Below are positions 24,968 through 33,665 of a stretch of 64,000 nucleotides of DNA, piece after piece. The stretch is from Streptomyces vilmorinianum (GTDB taxonomy: Bacteria > Actinomycetota > Actinomycetes > Streptomycetales > Streptomycetaceae): contig NZ_CP040244.1 of NCBI RefSeq assembly GCF_005517195.1, positions 5,536,001 to 5,600,000 on the forward strand, given 5' to 3'. The notes beneath the pieces are model-generated. The model searched no databases and had not been told where the DNA came from. It saw only the letters and a program-made list of their open reading frames with translations. Within the stretch, counting starts at the first letter, position 1; every line of letters begins with the position of its first letter. The position numbers and the translations under genes were made by a program.

Positions 24968-27085
24968 CTAGGCGTCGATCCGCGAGCGGTCGAGGGTCGC
25001 CGCGGAGCTGGTGATGAACTCCTTGCGGGGAGCCACGTCGTTGCCCATGAGCAGGTCGAAGACCTGCTCGGCGGACTCCAGGTCGCCGATGTTGATCCGG
25101 CGCAGGGTCCGGTGGCGCGGGTCCATCGTGGTCTCCGCCAGCTGGTCGGCGTCCATCTCACCGAGACCCTTGTACCGCTGGATGGAGTCCTTGTAGCGGA
25201 CGCCCTTGCGCTGGTAGTCGAGCAGGGTCTGGCGCAGCTCGTTGTCCGAGTACGTGTAGACGTACTTGTCCTGGCCCTTCTTGGGCTGGACGAGCTCGAT
25301 GCGGTGCAGCGGCGGCACGGCGGCGAAGACCCGGCCGGCCTCGACCATGGGGCGCATGTAGCGCTGGAAGAGGGTCAGCAGCAGGCAGCGGATGTGCGCG
25401 CCGTCGACGTCGGCGTCGACGAGGAGCACGATCTTGCCGTAGCGGGCCGCGTCGATGTCGAAGGTGCGGCCCGAGCCCGCTCCTATGACCTGGATGATCG
25501 CCCCGCACTCGGCGTTCTTGAGCATGTCCGAGACGGAGGACTTCTGGACGTTGAGGATCTTGCCGCGGATCGGCAGCAGTGCCTGGAACTCGCTGTTGCG
25601 GGCGAGCTTGGCGGTGCCGAGCGCGGAGTCTCCCTCGACGATGAAGAGCTCGCTGCGCTCCACGTCGTCGCTGCGGCAGTCGGCGAGCTTGGCCGGCAGC
25701 GAGGAGGACTCCAACGCGGTCTTCCTGCGCTGCGCCTCCTTGTGCTGGCGGGCCGCGATACGGGTCCTGGCGGCCGCCACGGCCTTCTCCAGGACGGCCC
25801 GGGCCTGGGCCTTGGCGTCCCGCTTGGTGGACGTCAGGAAGGCCTTCAGCTCCTTGGCGACCACGTTGGCGACGATCCGGCGGGCCGCGGAGGTGCCGAG
25901 CACCTCCTTGGTCTGGCCCTCGAACTGCGGCTCGGCGAGCCGGACCGTCACGACGGCCGTGAGCCCCTCCAGGGCGTCGTCCTTGACGATGTCGTCCTCG
26001 GCGACGCGCAGCATCTTGGCGGAGCGCAGGACCTCGTTGACGGTCCTGGTGATGGCCTGCTCGAAGCCGGAGACGTGGGTGCCGCCCTTGGGGGTGGCGA
26101 TGATGTTGACGAAGGACTTGACCGTGCTGTCGTAGCCGGTGCCCCAGCGCAGGGCGACGTCGACGCCCAGCTCGCGGGTGACCTCGGTGGGCGTCATGTG
26201 CCCGCGGTCGTCGAGGACCGGGACGGTCTCCTTGAAGGTCCCCTGGCCGGTCAGCCGCAGCACGTCGCAGACGCCCTTGTCCTGGGCGAGGAACTCGCAG
26301 AACTCGCTGATGCCGCCGTCGAAGCGGAAGGTCTCCTCGCTCTTGCCCACGCCCGCCAGGTCGCGCTCGTCGCGGACCACGATGGTCAGGCCGGGCACCA
26401 GGAAGGCGGTCTGGCGGGCGCGCTGGTGGAGCGTCTCCAGGGAGAGCTTGGCGTCCTTGAGGAAGATCTGGCGGTCCGCCCAGTAGCGCACGCGGGTGCC
26501 GGTGCGGGTCTTGGGGACGCGCTTGGTCTTCCGCAGTCCGTTGCCGGGGTCGAAGGGGCTCTCCGCACCCTGCTCGGTGAAGATGCCGGGCACGCCGCGG
26601 CGGAAGCTGATCGAGTGCGTGGAGCTGTTCCGGTCGACCTCGACGTCGAGCCGGGCCGACAGGGCGTTCACCACGGAGGCGCCGACGCCGTGCAGGCCGC
26701 CGGAGGCCGCGTACGAGCCGCCGCCGAACTTCCCGCCCGCGTGGAGCTTGGTCATGACGACCTCGACGCCGGAGAGACCGGTCTTGGGCTCGACGTCGAC
26801 CGGGATGCCCCGGCCGTTGTCGCGCACCTCGACGGAGCCGTCCTCGTGGAGGATCACGTCGATGTGGTCGCAGTAGCCGCCGAGAGCCTCGTCGACCGAG
26901 TTGTCGATGATCTCCCAGAGGCAGTGCATCAGGCCTCGGCTGTCGGTGGACCCGATGTACATACCAGGGCGCTTGCGGACCGCTTCGAGCCCTTCGAGTA
27001 CGAGCAGGTGCCGCGCGGTGTAGTTGGAACCGTCACGGTCTGCGGTCAGCAGCGCACTGGACGGCACGGACGTCTCGGCGGTCAC
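24968..27085 (-). CDS. parE: DNA topoisomerase IV subunit B
   Basis: A 705-residue type IIA topoisomerase B subunit. The GHKL ATPase (EIIDNSVDEALGG, DNGRGIPVDV and the lid KLHAGGKFGGG) is followed by a transducer domain and a TOPRIM domain with EGDSALGTAK and the metal-binding DADVDGAHIRCLL. It forms topoisomerase IV with ParC about 8 kb away. The GTG at 27085 has GAGGAG 8 nt upstream. It is single-gene, with a terminator at 24925-24954. A TAGCAT hexamer on the minus strand at 27211-27206 could be its -10 element (weak evidence). Confidence 0.95.
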   Translation of the reverse strand: MTAETSVPSSALLTADRDGSNYTARHLLVLEGLEAVRKRPGMYIGSTDSRGLMHCLWEIIDNSVDEALGGYCDHIDVILHEDGSVEVRDNGRGIPVDVEPKTGLSGVEVVMTKLHAGGKFGGGSYAASGGLHGVGASVVNALSARLDVEVDRNSSTHSISFRRGVPGIFTEQGAESPFDPGNGLRKTKRVPKTRTGTRVRYWADRQIFLKDAKLSLETLHQRARQTAFLVPGLTIVVRDERDLAGVGKSEETFRFDGGISEFCEFLAQDKGVCDVLRLTGQGTFKETVPVLDDRGHMTPTEVTRELGVDVALRWGTGYDSTVKSFVNIIATPKGGTHVSGFEQAITRTVNEVLRSAKMLRVAEDDIVKDDALEGLTAVVTVRLAEPQFEGQTKEVLGTSAARRIVANVVAKELKAFLTSTKRDAKAQARAVLEKAVAAARTRIAARQHKEAQRRKTALESSSLPAKLADCRSDDVERSELFIVEGDSALGTAKLARNSEFQALLPIRGKILNVQKSSVSDMLKNAECGAIIQVIGAGSGRTFDIDAARYGKIVLLVDADVDGAHIRCLLLTLFQRYMRPMVEAGRVFAAVPPLHRIELVQPKKGQDKYVYTYSDNELRQTLLDYQRKGVRYKDSIQRYKGLGEMDADQLAETTMDPRHRTLRRINIGDLESAEQVFDLLMGNDVAPRKEFITSSAATLDRSRIDA

Positions 27086-27518
27086 GCGGTTCGCTCCTCG
27101 CTGAATTTGAAAACTGGCCCGGTGGGGTAAGGCCCGGCGTCGGTCACCGGTCAGAGGGTACCGATGCCTGGTAGAGCCGTTGTCACGCCACCCTCCTGAT
27201 TTCTCATGCTAGTGCAGAGTCGCATGGGTGTTCGATCCCTCGAAGGGGTGACGCGAACATCACGTTCCCTTCCAGGCATGAACCATTTAGGCTCCGGGCA
27301 CGTCCTCATGAACAACCGGCAACCCAGCCGGGAGGAACGAACCGAGACAAGCCATGCGAAATCCGTAGAGCGACGCAATACGGCTCATTCGCCGCCAACC
27401 GGCAGCAGACAGCCACCTCGGGAAGAAGTTTCGAGGAAAAGCCACGAGCGGGAACGTTTTCGGCCTGGTTGGATGTTGACCCTGGTACGACAGCTCGTCG
27501 AGCTAGAGAAGAGGCGAC
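27086..27518. other. 433-nt divergent intergenic region, parE to DUF7455
   Basis: No gene was recognised. It must hold the promoters of parE (leftward) and the DUF7455 gene (rightward). Candidates are TAGCAT at 27211-27206 on the minus strand and a TTGACC at 27476 on the plus strand, but neither has a convincing partner hexamer. Confidence 0.4.
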
Positions 27519-27749
27519 GTGACTACTGTTCTGACCCCCGCGAGCCCCCTGACGGCCGCTGACCGCTGCGACCGCTGCGGCGCCCAGGCGTACCTGCGCG
27601 TCGTCCTGACCAGCGGTGGTGACTTGCTCTTCTGTGCCCACCACGGGCGCAAGTTCGAGCCGGAACTCAAGAAGATCGCCGCGGAAATACAGGATGAGAC
27701 GGACCGGCTCACCGACGTGCCGGCCAAGGCAGTAGACGAGGACCGCTGA
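27519..27749 (+). CDS. DUF7455 small zinc-ribbon-like protein
   Basis: A 76-residue soluble protein with CDRCGAQAY (Cys at about 17 and 20) and FCAHHGRKFE (Cys and His at about 39-42), a CxxC...CxHH pattern that should bind one zinc. This is the DUF7455 family, found between parE and hrdB in streptomycetes (from memory); the function is unknown. The GTG start at 27519 is preceded by GAAGAGG. The hairpin at 27795-27835 ends the transcript. Confidence 0.88.
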   Translation: MTTVLTPASPLTAADRCDRCGAQAYLRVVLTSGGDLLFCAHHGRKFEPELKKIAAEIQDETDRLTDVPAKAVDEDR

Positions 27750-27794
27750 CGCCTCGCATCCACGACGAGCCAAGGGCCGGTCATCGACCGGTCG

Positions 27795-27835
27795 ACGGGC
27801 GGCCGCCCCCGCAGGCAAGGGGGGTGGCCGCCCGT
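27795..27835. terminator. Terminator between DUF7455 and protease genes
   Basis: A stem of ACGGGCGGCC (27795-27804) with GGCCGCCCGT (27826-27835), extended by GCCCCC pairing with GGGGGT around an 8- to 10-nt loop. It lies between convergent genes and may act in both directions. Confidence 0.85.
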
Positions 27836-27852
27836 TCTCGCACCCGAAGGTC

Positions 27853-28671
27853 TCAGAAGGCCGTCGGCAGGACGGTCGAGACGCGTGTGTAGACCCCCGG
27901 ATTCTCGGCCTGCCCACAGCCGGTGCCCCAGGACACCAGGCCGATGAGCCGTCCCCCGGCCACCAGCGGGCCTCCGCTGTCCCCCTGGCAGGCATCCCTG
28001 CCGCCCAGAGGATCGCCGGCGCACAGCATCGTCTCGGCGCGGTACGCGGCGCCGAAGCCCCCCGGATAGGCCCGCTCGCACGCCGCATCGGGCAGCACCT
28101 GGACCCGCGCGGAGCGCAGGGCCGAGGCATAGGTCCCGCTGCCGGTGGTGTCCCCCCATCCGTACACGTCCGCCGGTGTGCCGGGTGCCTCGGCCGCGTC
28201 ACCGGCGTCGGCCACCGCGATCACGTACGACTGCGGCAGCGCGGTCGCCAGCGTCAGCACGGCCATGTCTCCGGAATTGGTCGTGGGGTCGTAGTCCGGA
28301 CTGACCCAGGTGTCGGAGATCCGGATCTCCTGTCCGCCCTGGCCCCGCAGGGCGCTCCGGCCCGCGATGACCTTGAAGTCGGACAGCTCCCAGGGGTCGC
28401 CGCCGAGGACGTCCCTGCCGACGCAGTGGGCCGCGGTCAGCACCCGGGTGGGTGCCACGACCACTCCCCCGCAGAACTGACCGGCGCGCGTACCTCCGAA
28501 CCGGTCACGGCTGGAGAGCGCCACGGCCCACGGCGCGTCCGAGATCTTGGCGGGCTGACCTCCGACCACGACGCTGTCGGCGGCCGCGGGAGCGGCGGCG
28601 GCGAACGGCCCGGCCGCCGCCGAGATCAGGCCCAGCGCAGCGGTCAATGCTCGGGCGATGGGGGGACGCAT
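27853..28671 (-). CDS. Secreted trypsin-like serine protease (S1)
   Basis: A 272-residue secreted protease. The signal peptide covers residues about 1-32 (hydrophobic core ending APAAAD), followed by the mature start VVVGGQPAKI. The chymotrypsin-fold triad is visible: His in VLTAAHC, Asp in SGDMAVLTLA and Ser in DACQGDSGGPLV. The Asp at the base of the S1 pocket (GRDACQGDSGG) predicts cleavage after Lys or Arg. Cysteines sit in the usual disulfide positions. It converges on the DUF7455 gene and is downstream of hrdB across a strong terminator, so it should have its own promoter at 28672-28746. Confidence 0.93.
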   Translation of the reverse strand: MRPPIARALTAALGLISAAAGPFAAAAPAAADSVVVGGQPAKISDAPWAVALSSRDRFGGTRAGQFCGGVVVAPTRVLTAAHCVGRDVLGGDPWELSDFKVIAGRSALRGQGGQEIRISDTWVSPDYDPTTNSGDMAVLTLATALPQSYVIAVADAGDAAEAPGTPADVYGWGDTTGSGTYASALRSARVQVLPDAACERAYPGGFGAAYRAETMLCAGDPLGGRDACQGDSGGPLVAGGRLIGLVSWGTGCGQAENPGVYTRVSTVLPTAF

Positions 28672-28746
28672 AGAGCCTCCTGACTCTCCGGTGATGTCGG
28701 TTCACCCAGCGTCGTCCAGGCGCCCCCACCCTGCACCCGCGCACGC

Positions 28747-28784
28747 CGAAGGGCCCGGTCCCCTTCCGGGAACCGGGCCCTTCG
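28747..28784 (-). terminator. hrdB terminator
   Basis: A long GC-rich stem in which CGAAGGGCCCGGT pairs with ACCGGGCCCTTCG around a short loop, 17 nt past the hrdB stop on the minus strand. Confidence 0.9.
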
Positions 28785-28801
28785 TCTCGTACGACCGTCG
28801 A

Positions 28802-30349
28802 CTAGTCGAGGTAGTCGCGCAGAACCTGCGAACGGGACGGGTGCCGCAGCTTCGACATCGTCTTGGACTCGATCTGACGGATGCGCTCGCGTGTCACGCC
28901 GTAGACCTTGCCGATCTCGTCCAGCGTCTTCGGCTGGCCGTCGGTGAGACCGAAGCGCATGGAGACCACGCCGGCCTCACGCTCGGAGAGCGTGTCGAGC
29001 ACGGAGTGCAGCTGCTCCTGGAGGAGCGTGAAGCTGACCGCGTCGGCCGGGACGACCGCCTCGGAGTCCTCGATCAGGTCACCGAACTCGCTGTCTCCGT
29101 CCTCACCCAGCGGGGTGTGGAGGGAGATCGGCTCGCGGCCGTACTTCTGGACCTCGATGACCTTCTCGGGGGTCATGTCGAGCTCCTTGGCCAGCTCCTC
29201 CGGGGTGGGCTCACGGCCCAGGTCCTGGAGCATCTGGCGCTGGACGCGCGCGAGCTTGTTGATGACCTCGACCATGTGCACCGGGATACGGATGGTGCGG
29301 GCCTGGTCGGCCATGGCGCGGGTGATCGCCTGACGGATCCACCAGGTGGCGTACGTGGAGAACTTGTAGCCCTTGGTGTAGTCGAACTTCTCGACGGCAC
29401 GGATCAGACCCAGGTTGCCCTCCTGGATCAGGTCCAGGAAGAGCATGCCGCGGCCGGTGTAGCGCTTGGCCAGCGAGACCACCAGACGGAGGTTGGCCTC
29501 CAGGAGGTGGTTCTTGGCGCGGCGGCCGTCCTCGGCGATGATCTCCAGCTCGCGCTTGAGCTTGGGCGCCAGCTTGTCGGAGTTGGCCAGCTTGTCCTCG
29601 GCGAACAGACCGGCCTCGATGCGCTTGGCGAGCTCGACCTCCTGCTCGGCGTTGAGCAGCGGGACCTTGCCGATCTGCTTCAGGTAGTCCTTGACCGGGT
29701 CGGCGGTGGCACCGGCGACGGCGACCTGCTGCGCCGGAGCGTCGTCCTCGTCCTCGTCGGACAGGACGAAGCCCTTGTTCTCGCCCTCGGCCTCTTCGTC
29801 CTCACCCTTGCCGGGCGCGACGTCGTCGAGGAGCTCCTCGCCCTCGAGGACCTCGTCGGCGTCCTTCTTGGCGGCGGTCTTCTTGGCCGTCGTCTTCTTG
29901 GCGGCGGTCTTCTTCGCCACCGTCTTCTTGGCCGCGGTCTTCTTCGCGGCCGTCTTCTTCGCCGGCGCTCCGGCCTCGTCGGCCGGGTCCGCGCTCTCTG
30001 CCGCCGGGGCCGCCGTGGCGGCCGAGACGGTCTTCGTCACGGTCGTCTTGGCGGTGACGGTCTTGGTGGCGGTGCGCTTGGCCGGGCTCTTCGCTGCGAC
30101 GCTCTTGCGGGCGCGCTTCGGCGACTCCGCTGCACTGACCATCAGCGTCACACCCTCTTCCTCGAGGATCTGGTTGAGGCTGCGCAGAACATTCTTCCAC
30201 TGGGTTGGCGGAATCTGGTCAGCCTCGAAGGCCCGACGCACGTCATCGCCGGCGATCTGCCCATCAGCCTTTCCCCGCTCGATGAGCGCCATCACAGACT
30301 CGGACTCGGCGATCTCCGGCGGGAGCGTACGGGATGTGCTGGCCGACAC
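28802..30349 (-). CDS. hrdB: Principal RNA polymerase sigma factor HrdB
   Basis: A 515-residue group 1 sigma-70 factor. The N-terminal part is specific to Streptomyces: SASTSRTLPPEIAES, a region 1.1-like helix set to about 75, then a Lys/Ala stretch with repeated AKKTAAKK (about 125-165) and an acidic block. Region 1.2 starts at DPVKDYLKQIGKVPLL. Region 2 has RYTGRGMLFLDLIQEGNLGL and KFSTYATWWIRQAITRA, and region 4.2 ends in GVTRERIRQIESKTMSKLRH. It directs RNA polymerase to housekeeping promoters. The GTG at 30349 (GAGAGG 6 nt upstream) gives the expected N terminus; longer frames enter the leader. Confidence 0.97.
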   Translation of the reverse strand: MSASTSRTLPPEIAESESVMALIERGKADGQIAGDDVRRAFEADQIPPTQWKNVLRSLNQILEEEGVTLMVSAAESPKRARKSVAAKSPAKRTATKTVTAKTTVTKTVSAATAAPAAESADPADEAGAPAKKTAAKKTAAKKTVAKKTAAKKTTAKKTAAKKDADEVLEGEELLDDVAPGKGEDEEAEGENKGFVLSDEDEDDAPAQQVAVAGATADPVKDYLKQIGKVPLLNAEQEVELAKRIEAGLFAEDKLANSDKLAPKLKRELEIIAEDGRRAKNHLLEANLRLVVSLAKRYTGRGMLFLDLIQEGNLGLIRAVEKFDYTKGYKFSTYATWWIRQAITRAMADQARTIRIPVHMVEVINKLARVQRQMLQDLGREPTPEELAKELDMTPEKVIEVQKYGREPISLHTPLGEDGDSEFGDLIEDSEAVVPADAVSFTLLQEQLHSVLDTLSEREAGVVSMRFGLTDGQPKTLDEIGKVYGVTRERIRQIESKTMSKLRHPSRSQVLRDYLD

Positions 30350-30726
30350 GAACAACCTCTCGGAACGATGGAAAACGGCTTCCGGCCCCGCCCATGATCG
30401 GGCCGGAGCCGACGACCGTCGACGGGGAATGTGCCGACGGCGCGGGCTGGACCGGGGAACTGCACAGCGCCTCACGCGGCTGCTGTATTCCTTCCTCGGC
30501 TGTCACCTCTTAGGTCATCGCACGGCTTCGAGGAGTGTTACGCCCAATCCACGTGGCCCGAGTCACACCTCATTTGCGACGAATCGGCCAGAACGGGAGT
30601 TCGTCGCACATTCGCGCCGCCGGATCCCCCGCGGCCCCCGGGGATTCGCCATGATCCCCGGGTTCCGCGCGGGTCCGGCGACACGTGGTTGCGTACGGCT
30701 CCGCGTGCCTGGCCACGGCCCGCGGG
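30350..30726. other. 377-nt hrdB promoter/leader and whiH 3' region
   Basis: No gene was recognised. The part next to hrdB is its leader and promoter. No -35/-10 pair could be assigned with confidence; a GGAAT at 30491-30487 (minus strand) resembles a SigR -35 but lacks a GTT at 18-19 nt. The part near whiH carries the hairpin listed separately at 30637-30662. Confidence 0.4.
30637..30662 (-). terminator. whiH terminator-like hairpin
   Basis: A perfect 9-bp stem, CCCGGGGAT (30637-30645) and ATCCCCGGG (30654-30662), with an 8-nt loop, 64 nt past the whiH stop. There is no U-tract, as is common in Streptomyces. Confidence 0.7.
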
Positions 30727-31614
30727 TCAGTGCTCGCGCGGAGCGGGCACGACGCGCTCCACCTCCGGGTGGACGGTCAGCAGCTGGCGCATGGCCGTCT
30801 CGGCGCCCTGGGCGTCGCCGGCCGCGAGGCAGTCGACGATGCGCGCATGGTGGGTCAGGCAGGACTCGCCGGGTCGGTCACAGCCGGTGACCGGGCCGCC
30901 GGAGACCTGCAGCGCGGCGGCGACGATGCCGGAGAGGTGCTCCAGCATGCGGTTGCCGGCGAGCTGGATGAGCAGGGAGTGGAACTCGGCGTCGGCCCGG
31001 GAGAAGGTGATGCCGTCGCCCTGGGCGTAGGCGTGGCCCATGATCTCGACCATGTCGGCGAGCCGCTGCTGCACGTCCTCGCGGCCGTGACCGGCGGCGA
31101 GGCGGGCGGCCAGCGGCTCGATCGTCCAGCGCAGCTCGTTCAGCTCACGGCGCTGGTCGTCGCGCTGCGGCCCGAAGGCGCGCCACTCGATGATGTCGGG
31201 GTCCAGCAGATTCCAGTCGCTGACCGGCCTGACCCGGGTGCCGACATTGGGGCGGGCGCTGACCAGGCCCTTGGCCTCCAGCACGCGCAGCGACTCACGG
31301 ACGACGGTGCGGGAGACCTCGAAGCGCTGGCCGATCTCCTCGGGGACGAGCGGGCGGTCGGCACCGAGATCGCCGGAGACGATCATCTGGCCCAGCTGCT
31401 GGACGAGCTGGCCGTGCAGCCCGCGGCCGCGGCTGCCGGCGCTGCGACGACCGACCCGGCCGAGGTCCGTCTCCACCCCTTCCCAGGAGGGCGGACCCAC
31501 ACGATCGGCGACGGGCGCCTCCGTGTACGGGTATCGGTCGAGATCGCCCGGGGCGCCGAGGCCGGAGTCGACGGGGCGGGCGGCGGTCATCATGGTGTGC
31601 GCAAGGGTACTCAC
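30727..31614 (-). CDS. whiH: Sporulation transcription factor WhiH (GntR/FadR family)
   Basis: A 295-residue GntR-family regulator needed for orderly sporulation septation in aerial hyphae of Streptomyces. A variable 65-residue N terminus precedes the winged helix (about 68-135: GDLGADRPLVPEEIGQRFEV, SRTVVRESLRVLEAKGLV) and a C-terminal FCD-like helical domain (about 150-285). The GTG at 31614 gives 295 residues, the length I recall for the S. coelicolor protein, and an N terminus (STLAHTMMTAARP) like it; an ATG pair lies eight codons in. It sits upstream of hrdB in the same direction. A WhiG-type -10 element lies at 31685-31678. Confidence 0.93.
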   Translation of the reverse strand: MSTLAHTMMTAARPVDSGLGAPGDLDRYPYTEAPVADRVGPPSWEGVETDLGRVGRRSAGSRGRGLHGQLVQQLGQMIVSGDLGADRPLVPEEIGQRFEVSRTVVRESLRVLEAKGLVSARPNVGTRVRPVSDWNLLDPDIIEWRAFGPQRDDQRRELNELRWTIEPLAARLAAGHGREDVQQRLADMVEIMGHAYAQGDGITFSRADAEFHSLLIQLAGNRMLEHLSGIVAAALQVSGGPVTGCDRPGESCLTHHARIVDCLAAGDAQGAETAMRQLLTVHPEVERVVPAPREH

Positions 31615-31677
31615 GCATCCTTTGTCGGCGTGGCTCCCGTGACCCTTGAGGTCTTTGGTGAAAAGCACACGAAAGGG

Positions 31678-31685
31678 TGATCGGC
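31678..31685 (-). promoter_or_regulatory. Sigma-WhiG -10-like element of whiH
   Basis: On the minus strand the octamer GCCGATCA matches the sigma-WhiG/FliA -10 consensus GCCGATAA at 7 of 8 positions, 64 nt before the whiH GTG. The -35 (consensus TAAA) is not exact: TAAT and TCAA lie upstream at non-ideal spacing. whiH is a known WhiG target in S. coelicolor. Confidence 0.65.
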
Positions 31686-31773
31686 ACCCCCTACACAATT
31701 GACGATTAATCGGACATATTCGGGCATTCTCAAGGAAGTTGCCGGGGAAGCGGAAGCATTCGGTCCGAAATGA

Positions 31774-33546
31774 TCACCAACGCGCTTTACGGTGAAGGCC
31801 GGTGAGCAGATAGGCGCAGAGCAGCGCCGTCAACGCCAGCGCCAGCGCCACCCCCACGGGCTGGGCGACCACCCGCAGCGCCCCCGTGAGCCAGCGGTCG
31901 GCCGCCGCCGGCCACTCCATGCTGGCGAGTTCCCGCAGCCGGGCGGGGAGCCCGGCGATCGAGCGGACCGAGGGCCCCGAGGCGGCCTGCTGCAGGAGGG
32001 GGGCGAGCACCACCGGCACCGAGAGCACCGCGGCCACCCCGGCCGCGGCGACCCGGAAGACCCCGGCTCCGAGCACCCCCGCCCAGGCGCAGCCGGTGAT
32101 CAGTCCGAGCCAACTGGCACACAACGTCGGCCAGTTTTTCGGTACGGGGATCAACTCGCCGCCGTAGACGAGACGGAGGGCCTCCAGATCGACCACCACG
32201 ACGAGCACGGCGAGAACCAGCGCGACGGCGGCCGCGACCGTGAGCTTGGCGAGCAGCAGCCCGAGCCTGCGTGGGACGACGCCCCGGCCGGTGGTGAGCG
32301 CCGGATAGCGGTACTCGTCCCCGAAGGAGAACGCGCCGAGCAGTCCGGCCCCGATGGCGGCGGGCGGCAGGGGCGAGAGGGCGGGCCAGCCGGCGAGGAC
32401 CGTGGGCAGGGGCGTACCGCCGCCGCGCCCGAGCACCAGCGAGATCACGACGGACGCGACGAGGACCGCGGCCACCACGAGGGGCGTGGCCGGAACGCCG
32501 AGAAGCCTGCGGATCTCGTACCTGAGCGGGCGAAGCGGCGAGCGGGGCGGCCGCCGGACCGCCGCCGGCTCCCGAACCGGCTCCCGCGCCGGCTCGGACA
32601 CCGGCCCGGACTCCTGAGTGAAGGCACCTTCCTGCTCGGTGGCGGGGCCGGAGGCTTCCGGCGAGGCACCGGGGCCGGTGTCGGCCACTTCGTCGGCCAG
32701 CTGATGGATGAGCACGCCGTGACGGAAGGCGGTCTCGCCGATCGCGGCGCAGTCACTTCCGTAGACGGACAGGCGGTTGCCCTTCTCGGTGACCACTTCG
32801 ACGGATCGACGTGCGGCGCGCGCCTCCCGTGTGACGGCCGCGGCAAGCCGCGCGGCATGCGGCGTACGGACGGCGACCCGCGGCCGCAGCCGGGTACGGG
32901 CGAACTCGGCCACGTCCTGTTCCGCGACGAGCCGGCCGTGGGCGACGGTGACGACCCGGTCGGCGTGACGCGCCGCGTCCTTGGGGTCCTCGGTCGTGTA
33001 GAGGACGGTGCCGCCCTCGAGGGCGTGGGCGCGCAGGAGTTCGTGCAGCCAGGCGTTCTCGCGTACGGAGAGACCGGCGCCGGGCTCGTCGAGCAGGAGC
33101 GTGTGCGGGTCGCCCAACAGGGCGGAGGCGAGGCCGAGTCGGCGGTCCATCCCCCGGGCCAGGGTGCCGATGCGCTGGTCGTGGAGGCCGGTGAGCCCCA
33201 CGGCCCGAAGCATCTCGTCGGCCTTGGCCGCGGGGACCCCGGCGGCGGCGCACAGCATCCGCAACTGGCTGCGCAGGGTGCGCGAAGGATGCCCGGGGAC
33301 ATCGCCGAGCAGCGCGCCGACCTCGCCGGCGGGGTGTGCGATGCGGTGGAGCGGACGCCCACGGAAGTAGGTGACGCCCCGGCCGGGCTCGAGCTCGAGC
33401 ATCAGCCGCAAGGTGGTCGTCTTGCCGGATCCGGCAGGGCCGAGGAGGGCCGTGACCTGACCCGGCCTCGCCTCGAAGGTGAGATCGTCCACGGCGGGCG
33501 GGAGGTCGCGGCGGGGGCTGCTGGTGAGTCCGATGGCCTGGAGCAT
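31774..33546 (-). CDS. ABC transporter, ATPase fused to permease
   Basis: A 590-residue single-chain half transporter. Residues 1-225 are the ATPase: Walker A GPAGSGKTT at 36-44 and Walker B LLLDEPGAGL at about 147-156. The signature position reads TLARGMDRRLG instead of LSGGQ, and no histidine is seen at the usual H-loop (VLYTTEDPKDA). Residues about 285-335 are a Pro/Glu/Ala-rich linker, and 340-590 hold about six TM helices. The nucleotide-binding part resembles CcmA/bacteriocin-type exporters. The weak signature suggests an unusual ATPase or a homodimer with low activity; this is inference. It precedes whiH with a 160-nt gap on the same strand. Confidence 0.85.
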   Translation of the reverse strand: MLQAIGLTSSPRRDLPPAVDDLTFEARPGQVTALLGPAGSGKTTTLRLMLELEPGRGVTYFRGRPLHRIAHPAGEVGALLGDVPGHPSRTLRSQLRMLCAAAGVPAAKADEMLRAVGLTGLHDQRIGTLARGMDRRLGLASALLGDPHTLLLDEPGAGLSVRENAWLHELLRAHALEGGTVLYTTEDPKDAARHADRVVTVAHGRLVAEQDVAEFARTRLRPRVAVRTPHAARLAAAVTREARAARRSVEVVTEKGNRLSVYGSDCAAIGETAFRHGVLIHQLADEVADTGPGASPEASGPATEQEGAFTQESGPVSEPAREPVREPAAVRRPPRSPLRPLRYEIRRLLGVPATPLVVAAVLVASVVISLVLGRGGGTPLPTVLAGWPALSPLPPAAIGAGLLGAFSFGDEYRYPALTTGRGVVPRRLGLLLAKLTVAAAVALVLAVLVVVVDLEALRLVYGGELIPVPKNWPTLCASWLGLITGCAWAGVLGAGVFRVAAAGVAAVLSVPVVLAPLLQQAASGPSVRSIAGLPARLRELASMEWPAAADRWLTGALRVVAQPVGVALALALTALLCAYLLTGLHRKARW

Positions 33547-33665
33547 CGCTTCTCTCGCGGTAGGTGAGACCGCTCCGCGGCAGGGCGGCTATCAAAGCAA
33601 GATAACGCTACATTTCGGACTTTTGGCGCAGGGTTGGGACCCCGGGTCGCCTCGGAACGAGCCCG

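Noticed and set aside
27086..27518. Small open frames on the plus strand (for example 27206-27562).
   Set aside because: They overlap the DUF7455 gene in another frame and show no family resemblance or ribosome site.
30480..30500. GGAAT on the minus strand upstream of hrdB, resembling a SigR -35 box.
   Set aside because: No GTT occurs 18-19 nt downstream; the nearest match is GCT, too weak to call a promoter.
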